64,000 nt of DNA from Shewanella oncorhynchi (GTDB lineage: Bacteria; Pseudomonadota; Gammaproteobacteria; Enterobacterales; Shewanellaceae): positions 189,440 to 253,439 of the forward strand of contig NZ_JABAEB010000006.1 of NCBI RefSeq assembly GCF_012584455.1. Reading direction: 5' to 3'. Positions 24,734 to 33,206 of the stretch are shown here, piece by piece. Below the pieces are notes generated by a model. That model was not told the origin of the DNA. It searched no databases and saw nothing but the letters and a program-made list of their open reading frames with translations. The first letter of the stretch is position 1, and each line of letters starts with the position of its first letter. The position numbers were made by a program, and so were the translations under genes.

Positions 24734-24746
24734 ATTTCAATTTGGC

Positions 24747-25490
24747 TTATTTTTTAAAGAATGCTTCGTTTGTACCGTATGGGCCTAGGTTAAGATCACG
24801 TTTACGAATGGCATCAACACGATCAAAGGCTTCTTCAGCCACTCTCAAGTTTTTCACATCTTTGCGCCAATAGTATTTAAAACCATCAAAGTGAGCATTA
24901 TTCGGATACCAGTAGAACACGCCTAAACCCTCTTTGTTTAAAATTGGCGTGTTGTGGATATGAGCCCCAGGTATGTAGAAGTATTGACCTTTAGCTAGGG
25001 TTTCAAATTTATTGTTTGCTAATGTTTTACTTGTGCCATTTACGACGTAATAACACTCAGGTTGGCCATGAAAGTGCGGCTCATGATCTGACTTGCCACC
25101 ATTAGTAATACCGATAACAACTGGGCTGTCAGACAATTCTTTCCAAATATAGCCAACGGGAGAGTTTTTAGGGTCGCAGTTTTTTGCTTCTAGGACATTG
25201 CCATTATCATCCAAGGTTTTACAGAAACGTTGATCCGCGGCGATGCTGTCGTTGGGTTTAATGGTATTAAAATCGATTTTGCCTGCTTCCCAATCAGTAA
25301 TATAAGCTTCAATTTCTGGGTTACGACATTGCTCAGGCATAGTATCTTGTGGGACATAAGGAGTACTGTCCGCTGGCACTGGTGTCATTTGTTGGTATGG
25401 AAGTTGTGCATGGTTACATTGTGGGCCTTGCGCCATAGCTGCCGTTGATGCCAATGCGGCGATTCCAAAAAGCATTTTTAATTTCATCAT
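24747..25490 (-). CDS. Periplasmic cupin-domain protein
   Basis: The 247-residue protein starts with a Sec signal peptide (MLFGIAALASTAAMAQ) and has a cupin barrel at about 125-200. The first motif HEPHFHGQPECYYV supplies two His and a Glu, and GQYFYIPGAHIHNTP supplies the last His, so a divalent metal site (Fe, Mn, Zn or Ni) is complete. Periplasmic cupins include lyases and decarboxylases acting on small organic acids. It has its own upstream module like that of the flavin subunit gene, so it may process or release the substrate of that reductase. I cannot name the reaction; a DMSP-lyase-like activity is one possibility, but not supported by a specific signature. Confidence 0.75.
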   Translation of the reverse strand: MMKLKMLFGIAALASTAAMAQGPQCNHAQLPYQQMTPVPADSTPYVPQDTMPEQCRNPEIEAYITDWEAGKIDFNTIKPNDSIAADQRFCKTLDDNGNVLEAKNCDPKNSPVGYIWKELSDSPVVIGITNGGKSDHEPHFHGQPECYYVVNGTSKTLANNKFETLAKGQYFYIPGAHIHNTPILNKEGLGVFYWYPNNAHFDGFKYYWRKDVKNLRVAEEAFDRVDAIRKRDLNLGPYGTNEAFFKK

Positions 25491-25579
25491 TATCTATCCT
25501 ATTGTCTTAATTTTTAAAATGGCGGTATTGTGTTGGTATTATTGTTCTGTCACTAACAATAAAGAGATTGGTCTACCGC

Positions 25580-25644
25580 AAAGGTGAAATGGATCACGTC
25601 ATGTTTTCAGTGGCAAACTTATTCGTGACTCTGCTCGCGAATAA
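25580..25644 (-). promoter_or_regulatory. Shared control module: CRP-like site plus 26-bp inverted repeat
   Basis: This 65-bp block upstream of the cupin gene aligns without gaps to 30034-30098 upstream of the flavin subunit (49 of 65 identical by hand count). It holds GTGA-N6-TCAC at 25584-25597 (CRP-type core) and TTATTCG/CGAATAA at 25619-25644. It lies 90 bases before the cupin start. Confidence 0.65.
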
Positions 25645-25664
25645 TCTTATCTGCGACCCCAGCA

Positions 25665-26780
25665 TTAGAAATGGAATTGCAGACTGACTTGTGCATAGTT
25701 GGAGGCTCCCTGAGTTGCCCTGGGCTGGGATACTGTGGGCACAAGAGAAGTGATATTGTCTTGCATTTGATAACGACCTATTTCAGCGCCTAAAGTGAGT
25801 GATTGGGTTAAATTGGTGAATAAGTTAACCCCAAAATGACTGCGATCTGTTTGTTCTACTTTTGTGGATGTGTGCCCATAAAAGATACTTGAACGTGTGT
25901 GTTGGGTCCAAAAGTGCCTATAGGCGAACATGACGGATAAAGAATTTTCTAATTGCCCATCTGTGATATCTCTAGCTGCATCGGTTCCTACATAGCGCCC
26001 TAAATGACCATAGTGCAATTGAATACGAAGATCATCTTTCCCTATGGAATGTATTTTTGCCGCTATTGATGTACCACCACCCCATTGGGCTGTATCGGCA
26101 GAGTCTAAATATCTTAGTAAACCTGATATCGACACATTACCCCAGTCACCCGATTGGTTGTAACGAACGATCATGTCTGGCAGATAATCATGGTTGGTAT
26201 CAATCCATAGCGGTTCTGTTGACGTGAGTGCTGTGGCGAATTTAGTTTGTGCACTTGCTTGTTCTGGTGCTTGAGTTCCGTAGGTGTAGGGGTTTTCTAG
26301 GGCAAACTGCCAATGGGCTGCGTCATAACGTACCAGCGCTTGTCTTATCATGGCTTGACCAACTAATGGCCCGCCTAAATCGGCCGTTTCAGCAAAGGTG
26401 CTGGTATTGACTAAGGTGGACCAAGTTTGCCCAGCCGTTACGCCTTGGTAGGATATAAATGCGTGCCTTAGGCGGGGGCTGTAGGAATTGGAGATGATCG
26501 GATTACCCTGCGCCGAGCCAACAAAGTCGATTTCAGCAAAGGCTTGAACTTCATTTGAGGTGATGGTCATATTTACGCGACTTTCTTGCGCACTGAATTG
26601 AGTACGTTTAGTGTTATCCGCGAAAGAACCTCCACCTGTCCAACTGTCTTGAAACTTCAGATTACCTTCAACATAACGTGCGTTTGCCTTAATAAATCCC
26701 CCCATTTGTAACTCTGTTCCATAGAGTGGTGAAAACGGAATAAAAAATAGGGATAAGGCGAGTAAAGTGTGTTGCTTCAT
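25665..26780 (-). CDS. DcaP-type outer-membrane porin
   Basis: The 371-residue protein has a Sec signal peptide (cleavage near LYG-TELQ) and a beta-barrel pattern ending in the aromatic C-terminal signature SLQFHF. Segments GGFIKANARYV, QESRVNMTI, EIDFVGS and GVTAGQTWST follow the DcaP family of trimeric porins, which import dicarboxylic acids and similar organic anions. It lies between the upstream porin gene and the cupin gene. A strong terminator 31 bases before its start separates it from the upstream operon unless read through. Confidence 0.8.
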   Translation of the reverse strand: MKQHTLLALSLFFIPFSPLYGTELQMGGFIKANARYVEGNLKFQDSWTGGGSFADNTKRTQFSAQESRVNMTITSNEVQAFAEIDFVGSAQGNPIISNSYSPRLRHAFISYQGVTAGQTWSTLVNTSTFAETADLGGPLVGQAMIRQALVRYDAAHWQFALENPYTYGTQAPEQASAQTKFATALTSTEPLWIDTNHDYLPDMIVRYNQSGDWGNVSISGLLRYLDSADTAQWGGGTSIAAKIHSIGKDDLRIQLHYGHLGRYVGTDAARDITDGQLENSLSVMFAYRHFWTQHTRSSIFYGHTSTKVEQTDRSHFGVNLFTNLTQSLTLGAEIGRYQMQDNITSLVPTVSQPRATQGASNYAQVSLQFHF

Positions 26781-26810
26781 GGTTGGCTAAATCACATTGA
26801 AAAATAAAAA

Positions 26811-26831
26811 ATGCCCTAATAAATAGGGCAT
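26811..26831 (-). terminator. Intrinsic terminator between two porin genes
   Basis: ATGCCCTAATAAATAGGGCAT forms an 8-bp stem. On the minus strand it is followed by a long T-tract (TTTTTTATTTTT), so it should end transcription of the first porin operon just before the DcaP-type gene. Confidence 0.85.
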
Positions 26832-26907
26832 AAAAAGAAGGGTCGATCAAAACCGCAGGAACGTCCCGATCGACTTGATTATTACAAACAAGAGTTAGAA
26901 TGGAGAG

Positions 26908-28044
26908 TTAGAAATAATAGCCAAAGTTGATGTTAATGCGTTTATCCCAATCATTACCGACTTCCGGTAATCCAACATGGTCGTTATTGGCAGTAGAGAA
27001 GGTCATATTTTTACCCATAACAAAGTCGATCATTGTGTAGGTAGGACCTGCAGAAATCGCCATACCAGTGACGTTTTGCATACTGTTATCGTAGCTATCA
27101 TCATCAACATCTGGCGTCATTAAACCAAAGTCGTTGTAGAACTTAATGCTACCCCAATCTGTGTTCACGGTTTTGGCAATGTTGATGTTATAGGCTTGGC
27201 CCTTAGAAGCAATTTCATACTGCCAGCTCACTACTGACACGCCAATTTTATTGGAGTCGATAGCATCTGCAGCATCGTATTCATATTGCATGGCTTGCAT
27301 TTGTAAATTCCAGCCTTTGTAGCTGCTGTCTAAATGCAATGCTACGGCATAGCGATCGCCATTGTTGCCTGTCTCGTTGTTGTAGATTTGGCCATACTGC
27401 ACAGAGCCACCAAAGGTAGTCGAGCCACCTTCGTATTCTGTTGTATAAGTTTGGCGCACGTTTAACTGGTTAGTCTCTTCATTGTGATACTCAGTGCCAT
27501 TGATGGTACCGGTATACAAATCGGTCGAATAACGCTTGTTCTCGGTCGCACCATATTCAGCATTTTTGTAAAAGGCTAAATCAGTATGCCAGCCATTTTT
27601 TTCGTAAGTGGCTTTAAGACCGATATCATGATCATCCTCAAAACCTAAGTAGTAAGGTAGACCAAACCACCAACTGTTAGAAATAAACTCGCGATTACCA
27701 AAGGGGACCTTGTTGATACCAAATTGCAGTTGCCAGTCTGGATCAATGTTGTAGTAACCATAACCGTACTTGATATAGTTAGTGCCTGAAGTAAAACGGT
27801 ATTCTGCGGCTAAACCGAAGTCGCCTTTTTTACCATCAAATTTAATTGCGGCCATATCAAAATTAAAATCGCCGCCTTTGTCTTTTGAGGCTTTGTCATA
27901 ATCTTTATAACCATAGTTAACACGCACTGCACCGCCAACGTTAATACCATCTTCTTGTTGTTCTGCAGCAAAAGCGGCTGAACTCGACATGGCCATTGCA
28001 GTTGCAACCATGGACAGCATAAACCGAGTGGATTGTTTCATCAT
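26908..28044 (-). CDS. Outer-membrane porin, Shewanella type
   Basis: The 378-residue protein has a signal peptide ending SSAAFA-AE and an amphipathic beta pattern rich in Tyr/Asn/Asp ending RININFGYYF, the C-terminal aromatic residue needed for barrel assembly. It resembles porins found beside anaerobic reductase genes in Shewanella. It is 40 bases after the tetraheme cytochrome gene and probably in the same transcript, so it may admit the electron acceptor of the reductase. The terminator at 26811 follows. Confidence 0.75.
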   Translation of the reverse strand: MMKQSTRFMLSMVATAMAMSSSAAFAAEQQEDGINVGGAVRVNYGYKDYDKASKDKGGDFNFDMAAIKFDGKKGDFGLAAEYRFTSGTNYIKYGYGYYNIDPDWQLQFGINKVPFGNREFISNSWWFGLPYYLGFEDDHDIGLKATYEKNGWHTDLAFYKNAEYGATENKRYSTDLYTGTINGTEYHNEETNQLNVRQTYTTEYEGGSTTFGGSVQYGQIYNNETGNNGDRYAVALHLDSSYKGWNLQMQAMQYEYDAADAIDSNKIGVSVVSWQYEIASKGQAYNINIAKTVNTDWGSIKFYNDFGLMTPDVDDDSYDNSMQNVTGMAISAGPTYTMIDFVMGKNMTFSTANNDHVGLPEVGNDWDKRININFGYYF

Positions 28045-28084
28045 CGTTACCTTTTATTTTAGTATTTGAATTTTAATAATTAAT

Positions 28085-28453
28085 TTACATTTCTTTGAAC
28101 CAAGTACGGTGGCATTCAGCACAAACTGGGGCCTTTTTTTCGTGTTCAGCGTGGCAGGCTAAGCAGCTTGCACCTTCGTTGTAGTGCAACGATTTGTGCG
28201 GATGAGCCTCTGGGATCGGTAGCTTTTTCTCGTCAACGGGGATACTGGTTATGTCACCGTGACATTCAACGCACGCTGCGTCGGTAGCATTTTGCTTACC
28301 TGAACCTTGGTGACAGCTTTTACAGCCTTCTTGATAGAGAGACTCATGATTTACTCGGCCTTGAGTACTGCCTTTCATTTTGACCAGCTCTCCGGCGTTT
28401 ACATTGCCAGCAAATACGAATCCAATAAGGAGTGTTAGTAGTAATTTATTCAT
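28085..28453 (-). CDS. Periplasmic tetraheme cytochrome c
   Basis: A 122-residue protein with a Sec signal peptide (to about residue 20) and four CxxCH heme sites at Cys44-His48, Cys61-His65, Cys97-His101 and Cys111-His115. The pattern equals the N-terminal tetraheme domain of flavocytochrome c fumarate reductases but as a separate protein. It is 5 bases downstream of the flavin subunit gene, so it should be the electron-donating partner of that enzyme, fed by the quinol dehydrogenase CymA in the inner membrane. Confidence 0.93.
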   Translation of the reverse strand: MNKLLLTLLIGFVFAGNVNAGELVKMKGSTQGRVNHESLYQEGCKSCHQGSGKQNATDAACVECHGDITSIPVDEKKLPIPEAHPHKSLHYNEGASCLACHAEHEKKAPVCAECHRTWFKEM

Positions 28454-28458
28454 AATAT

Positions 28459-29988
28459 TTAAGCCTGCATGTCAGATTTGATGGTTTCAGATACGATAAT
28501 TCCCATCGTCAAGCACTCTAGGCATGCCGTTGAACTTAAACGTGTTCCACCATGTGTACCACCGGTCGCTTCACCAACTGCATACAGTTTCTTAATTGTC
28601 GTTAACGATTGACTGTGCATAACACGGGCACCTAAATCGGTTTTTAATCCTCCCATGCAGTAATGCACTTTTGGCCAGATCCGCGAGACAATAAAGGGAG
28701 GTTTCAACTGTACAGCCGTATCCATCATGCGGCCAAAGAGTGGATCAACACCTTTAGGTACTTGTTGGTTGTACTCAGTAACGGTTTGTTTTAACTCATT
28801 TAGTGGGATATTAAACTGCTTAGCTAATTGCTCTAGGCTATCGACTTTCCAGGCAATTTGGTCACGCACGGCACGGGTGACGCGTTCATCGCCAACATGG
28901 TCATCATGATTAAAAAACACGACAGGATAAGCGGGGGAACCATCTGCATTACGGTTTTTCATTATGGCGTCAGAGCAGGTTTTTCTGTCGGCACGTTCAT
29001 TCATAAACCGTTTACCATCAAGAACATTGACGGAAATGCCCTTATGGAAACCAATCGACAGTAACGCATTTGACCAACCGAAGCCGCCTTCATCAGGCGA
29101 ACCCCAGTGGCCAGTTTGAATAAAGCTCATATGTATAGGCAGTGCACCGTGTGCCATGGCTGTAAGGGTGACTTCTCCAGTCGCTCCTAGCGCATTGGTG
29201 CAATCAAGTGTCTTATCAAGCGATGGATCAACCAGCTCACGCAGTTTTAAATTTCGAGAAAAACCACCGTGGGCAAGGATAACGGCCTTGTTAGCTTTGA
29301 TATAGATTGTTTTGCCGGTTTTGAGATCGGGGAAACGATAATTTTGGCGAACTTTGAGGCCGATAATTTCCTGACCATCCATGATGAAATCTTCAACATA
29401 GTGTTGCAGACGATATTCAACTCCTTCTTTTTTACCCACTTCATAAAGTTTAGTGGTGATATCGCCGCCCACACCGTGTTGGGTACGAATCGCTCGTGCT
29501 TTATTATGTCCACCCACTTGCTGGTTAAATCCTTCGCGAAACTTTACTCCTGCATTAATACACAGGTCATAGGCATCCAGTGCGCGATTAGCCATTTGGC
29601 GCAACATGTCAGTATTTTGCATACCGCGGCCAGAAATGATCTGATCTTTAACCAGTTCCTCTGGCGAATCATCTTGAATGCCTTGGGCTAATTGGATTGG
29701 ATTTTTGGGAATGGCTAGCCAACCGCCATTAATCGCAGAGTTACCGCCAATGACTTGCATTTTTTCCAATACAAGTACGGAACCAAGACCTTGGCGTTTA
29801 GAATTGAGTGAAGCAGATAAACCCGCGAAACCTGAACCCACGACGATAACATCGCGTGTTTCATCCCATTTTATGTTTGATGTGCACTCGTTAGCTGATA
29901 CTGCACTTGGCAGTGCGGCTGCAATACCGCCAATAGCTGCACCTGCACCCAGTTTTAAAAAGTTTCTTCTATTATGCATGTTGTTCAC
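28459..29988 (-). CDS. Flavin subunit of split flavocytochrome c reductase, Tat-exported
   Basis: The 509-residue protein has a twin-arginine signal (NRRNFLKLG, Arg7-Arg8) and an FAD-binding fumarate-reductase/succinate-dehydrogenase-type fold: VIVVGSGFAGLSAS (47-60), GGNSAINGGW (81-90) and GEATGGTHGGTRLSS (472-486). Arg335 (NERADR), His442 (HYCMGG) and Arg483 match active-site Arg402, His504 and Arg544 of Shewanella FccA by position. FccA His365 in a QxHPT motif is replaced here by QTGHWG (291-296), so the substrate is probably an enoate other than fumarate. The heme domain is missing and is supplied by the next gene. It faces the TetR gene. Confidence 0.9.
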   Translation of the reverse strand: MNNMHNRRNFLKLGAGAAIGGIAAALPSAVSANECTSNIKWDETRDVIVVGSGFAGLSASLNSKRQGLGSVLVLEKMQVIGGNSAINGGWLAIPKNPIQLAQGIQDDSPEELVKDQIISGRGMQNTDMLRQMANRALDAYDLCINAGVKFREGFNQQVGGHNKARAIRTQHGVGGDITTKLYEVGKKEGVEYRLQHYVEDFIMDGQEIIGLKVRQNYRFPDLKTGKTIYIKANKAVILAHGGFSRNLKLRELVDPSLDKTLDCTNALGATGEVTLTAMAHGALPIHMSFIQTGHWGSPDEGGFGWSNALLSIGFHKGISVNVLDGKRFMNERADRKTCSDAIMKNRNADGSPAYPVVFFNHDDHVGDERVTRAVRDQIAWKVDSLEQLAKQFNIPLNELKQTVTEYNQQVPKGVDPLFGRMMDTAVQLKPPFIVSRIWPKVHYCMGGLKTDLGARVMHSQSLTTIKKLYAVGEATGGTHGGTRLSSTACLECLTMGIIVSETIKSDMQA

Positions 29989-30033
29989 CCTCTACTTCAG
30001 AATGCAAGCAAGATAGAGGCTATGGGGCAGGCT

Positions 30034-30098
30034 AAAGGTGAACTAAGTCACGGCTTTTTTGGAGTGGCAAACTTATTCGTGAGTTATGTCTAGAATAA
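30034..30098 (-). promoter_or_regulatory. Shared control module of the reductase operon
   Basis: This is the second copy of the 65-bp module seen at 25580-25644. It carries GTGA-N6-TCAC at 30038-30051 and TTATTC/GAATAA at 30073-30098, 46 bases before the flavin subunit start. The intergenic DNA (29989-30325) is shared with the divergent TetR gene, the likely reader of the inverted repeat. Confidence 0.65.
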
Positions 30099-30325
30099 TC
30101 TTTTTTGAAAATGAAAGTTTTTTGCAACAAAAATGTAAGTGAAGGGATTTTAATCTATGAAAAAAACTTGTTGTTGCAATGTATGCTTGAGGTAACTCAC
30201 AAAGAACATAAATAAAATGTTCACTTGCGTGAGCTTTATCCCGATTAGTCATCCTTACCCTATAACAGGCATAAGTTAACAACGCATAATTCACGCTTAC
30301 TTAGCGTTTTATTTGGGTTTAGTGC

Positions 30326-31093
30326 ATGAAATGTCCTTCTGACACACTATCTATTTTAAGGTGCAATCAAATACTGGATGCAGCTGAGCTGTTGATTGAG
30401 TCGCAAGGCATCGTCTCTTTTAAGTTTTCTCAACTAGCCAAAGAAGTCGGTTGTTCTACTGGCACCTTGTACAAATTTTTTGAACGTAAAGAAGACGTTT
30501 TAGTTTGTCTGTTCCTAAGAAGTGCAACCTCTAATCACTTGCCAATTTTTATTAATAAAAATCCTGAATTAACGGCTAAAGAACGAGTATTGTTGCCAAT
30601 TCTATTTACCTTTGAAACGATAAAACGCAGCAAAAGCTTTGCAACGTTACGTTCTGTTTCTGTTAATACCATGGTATGGCAACTTGCTAGTGATGAAAAA
30701 GTCGAACGCTTTAAAAAGCGCATTAATGCGTTCTGGGGCTGGTTTACTGACTCGCTCAATCTAGCAGTAGAAAAAGGGGAATTAGAGGCGACACCATTAC
30801 AGGTAAAAGAGTTAGTACAGGGCATCACCTTTTATTTAACCGGGGCGTTAACTCAATTTGAGAGCCAGCTTATCGCGCCAGAATACCTTTCTAATCGTCG
30901 CGAAACCTGTTACCGACATTTGGCTAAATTGATGGGGCAATATAAGTGGAAAATGCCCTTAACCCCAGAATTATATGATTCTTTAGAGGCCAGAACGATT
31001 AAGTTCTTCGACCAACATTATCGTGATCATATGAGTTGCGCTGCATGTAGTGCGCTGTCTTGTACAAATGGTGTTGGGGGTAACGGTGATTGA
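30326..31093 (+). CDS. TetR-family regulator with Cys-rich C-terminus
   Basis: The 255-residue protein has a TetR HTH at about 14-58 (KFSQLAKEVGCSTGTLYKFF). The remaining helical domain would bind an effector. The tail carries MSCAACSALSC, four thiols in a short span including CxxC, unusual for the family and possibly metal-, heme- or redox-sensing. It is divergent from the flavin-subunit operon and probably controls it together with CRP. The effector is unknown. Confidence 0.88.
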   Translation: MKCPSDTLSILRCNQILDAAELLIESQGIVSFKFSQLAKEVGCSTGTLYKFFERKEDVLVCLFLRSATSNHLPIFINKNPELTAKERVLLPILFTFETIKRSKSFATLRSVSVNTMVWQLASDEKVERFKKRINAFWGWFTDSLNLAVEKGELEATPLQVKELVQGITFYLTGALTQFESQLIAPEYLSNRRETCYRHLAKLMGQYKWKMPLTPELYDSLEARTIKFFDQHYRDHMSCAACSALSCTNGVGGNGD

Positions 31094-31432
31094 AATCAAC
31101 AAAGCTCTGTTTCAGTAGGTTTTATACTTGTGCCCAAATTCAACTCAGAAGAATGGTTTCTTTTACGGATAATTTATCAAACTAGTGTGTTGCGGCTCTT
31201 CATAGTAATCTAATTTTTGATCAAACTTTATTATGTTCTTAGATAAAGTTGGTGAGAGGTTGGCCTGAATAAAGTCATCAGGCTAGGTATGCTTGCAAAT
31301 AATTCGTTAGCTGTTCATATTTCCAGCATGAAATATTCATTTAAAAAACAGATTAGATTTACTAGTGCTAAAAATAGTGCAAATTATACGGTCAAATACA
31401 GTGTAAGCTATTGAATACACAGGCTGCACATT

Positions 31433-31587
31433 TCGCATTTGCATGTAAATGCACATAAATTATTAGGGTAATTAAAACGTGAAAAATCACAAAATTTATG
31501 TTTAAATTCAGTTGGTTATGATTTGGTGATTCACTGTCATGGGGTGTCAGGGGTCGGAGGTTCGAATCCTCTCATACCGACCAAATT
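31433..31587 (+). repeat. Island boundary repeat 1 with tRNA-Pro 3' end
   Basis: This 155-bp block aligns without gaps to 38732-38886. Its last 40 bases hold GGAGGTTCGAATCCTCT (T-arm) and then acceptor strand and CCA (CATACCGACCA), matching the 3' end of proteobacterial tRNA-Pro. The rest of the tRNA is absent, so this is an attachment-site relic and not a tRNA gene. Confidence 0.8.
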
Positions 31588-31605
31588 CCTCTTTTTATAA
31601 GAGTT

Positions 31606-31642
31606 AAAAAGCCTGCAAACTTAATCGTTTGCAGGCTTTTTT
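31606..31642 (+). terminator. Strong intrinsic terminator after island boundary 1
   Basis: GCCTGCAAAC (31611-31620) pairs with GTTTGCAGGC (31627-31636), flanked by A5 and T6. It lies where a tRNA terminator would be, 20 bases after the CCA. Confidence 0.85.
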
Positions 31643-31935
31643 ATTTTTATGCGATTTTAAAGTTCTTTTTAAGCACGCCAAAAGACTGAGGTATATGCAT
31701 GGTAAAGTGTCCCAGTTTGAATCATGAAAAAAACATAACAAATATGGGCAGGCCGCGCATAGCTGCGACTTTATCACAGTGTTGAATCACCCCGAGGTTT
31801 AATTGATTGAGGGTTAATGGATAAGTTGTATAGTTAAATAGAAATTTGCTGAAAGCTTTGGGTAGTGCTTTGAAGATTCAGGAGTGGCATTTATTGGGAG
31901 CAAAAAATTAGTTGGACACACTTTTTGTTCCCATC

Positions 31936-33162
31936 TTATGGTTGAATAAACTGCATTAAAAAACCCAAATACCACGCCAACAAAGACGCCCAAGTATAAC
32001 CCCAAACTGCCATCAATAAAGCAGCGGAAGCCAGCCTTGGGTGAAAAGCACTGGCGATAACTGGTGCAGAAGCCGCACCACCAATATTACACTGACTCGC
32101 GATCGCGAAGTACATGATAGGTAATCGAAAAAATACAGTAAAAATAAATAAGATAATAATGTGTATAGAGAACCAAATAAGAGCGATACAAACGTAATAG
32201 GGCGCGGCGCTCAATGCGCTAATATCAAAGTTCAACCCCATCAACATTATCATGATATAGATAAAAAAAAGAGCTGCCTGCTGAGTTTTCTTGACTAACA
32301 CATGTCTTGCATTTGTTAATGAAAATAATAATCCTAAAAAAGTTGCAATTAATACTGACCAAAAAAATTCAGAAGTAAGATTGTATTTAAATAAGTGTGG
32401 GAAACTATTAGCGATTCTTGTTGCAAGGAAAGATGATAATTTTTCACTAAAGAGAATTACAATGAAAAAAGTCAAGCTCAATATCAGAATCCAATAATAG
32501 CTTGTTTGTTTTCCTATCACTTTACGTTTGATGTCAGTGCAAAATATCGGTCTATAGCTTTTATTAGCTTTCAGGAAATCATCGATTTTATCTTGGCGTT
32601 CTGCAATGAAAAGTAATATAACCATCCATATACCGGAAAAAAGAATATTAATAGCCATCATTACCGCAAATACGGCATCACCGACACTGTGGATTTCTTT
32701 TACAGCCAATTGATTGGCGGTTCCGCCAAGCCAGTTTGCCATCAGTGTTGACATGCCTTTCCAAGCAGCATTATCTCCCTGCCAGACGAGTTCGTTCGGA
32801 AAAAATATAGAGCCTAACCATAGGCTTAATGGACCGCCAATACAGATGCTCACAGCACCTAGCACGTACATACCGAGAAGTTTTTTTCCCACTAAACTGA
32901 GAGCAAAGAAATCGGTGCCTAAAATCAGCAAAAATAAACAACCGGGCATTAAGTGTGTTTTTGCCATTTCGCTAAGTTGACTATGACTTGCATCAATAAT
33001 ATTTAGCGAGCTAAAGATGGCAGGTAAGGCGTAGCACATTAGCATCAGTGGAAAAATACGATAAATTTGCTTAAAAAGTGTAATAGAGGATATGTGTGTA
33101 TAAAATAAACTACATAGTAAAAAGACTAAAAAAAATCCTATTCCAAGATCTGATGATATCAA
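31936..33162 (-). CDS. DUF819-family membrane transporter
   Basis: The 408-residue protein has about ten hydrophobic segments. WLGGTANQLAVKE (about 143-155) and IASQCNIGGAASAPVIASAF (about 363-382) are the inverted-repeat motifs typical of the DUF819/YjcL family. Family members are proposed secondary carriers of small metabolites, mostly uncharacterised. It follows the LysR gene in the same direction and probably takes up or exports a compound related to the flavocytochrome's substrate. Confidence 0.85.
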   Translation of the reverse strand: MISSDLGIGFFLVFLLCSLFYTHISSITLFKQIYRIFPLMLMCYALPAIFSSLNIIDASHSQLSEMAKTHLMPGCLFLLILGTDFFALSLVGKKLLGMYVLGAVSICIGGPLSLWLGSIFFPNELVWQGDNAAWKGMSTLMANWLGGTANQLAVKEIHSVGDAVFAVMMAINILFSGIWMVILLFIAERQDKIDDFLKANKSYRPIFCTDIKRKVIGKQTSYYWILILSLTFFIVILFSEKLSSFLATRIANSFPHLFKYNLTSEFFWSVLIATFLGLLFSLTNARHVLVKKTQQAALFFIYIMIMLMGLNFDISALSAAPYYVCIALIWFSIHIIILFIFTVFFRLPIMYFAIASQCNIGGAASAPVIASAFHPRLASAALLMAVWGYTWASLLAWYLGFLMQFIQP

Positions 33163-33206
33163 TTTAATTCACCTAGTAAGAATAGCTGGTATATATATAT
33201 TATATT

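Larger units (their letters stand above)
22723..24746. other. 2-kb repeat-rich zone without intact genes
   Basis: No credible full-length gene is present. The stretch carries an integrase remnant (22916-23047), two diverged tandem copies of a roughly 450-bp unit (starting about 23422 and 23866), and an element of about 120 bp with imperfect inverted ends (24551-24671). It looks like a landing site for mobile DNA. Confidence 0.6.
31094..31935. other. Intergenic region with island junction
   Basis: No intact gene. It contains a short hairpin near 31263-31283, the left 155-bp repeat with a tRNA-Pro 3' end (31433-31587), and the terminator at 31606-31642. Confidence 0.6.

Noticed and set aside
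26832..26880. Second hairpin (GTCGATC/GATCGAC) as a regulator site
   Set aside because: The stem is only 7 bp with a 20-base loop and no repeat elsewhere in the cluster.
31541..31585. tRNA gene
   Set aside because: Only the T-arm and acceptor 3' strand are present; D-arm, anticodon arm and 5' acceptor strand are missing, so it is an attachment relic.
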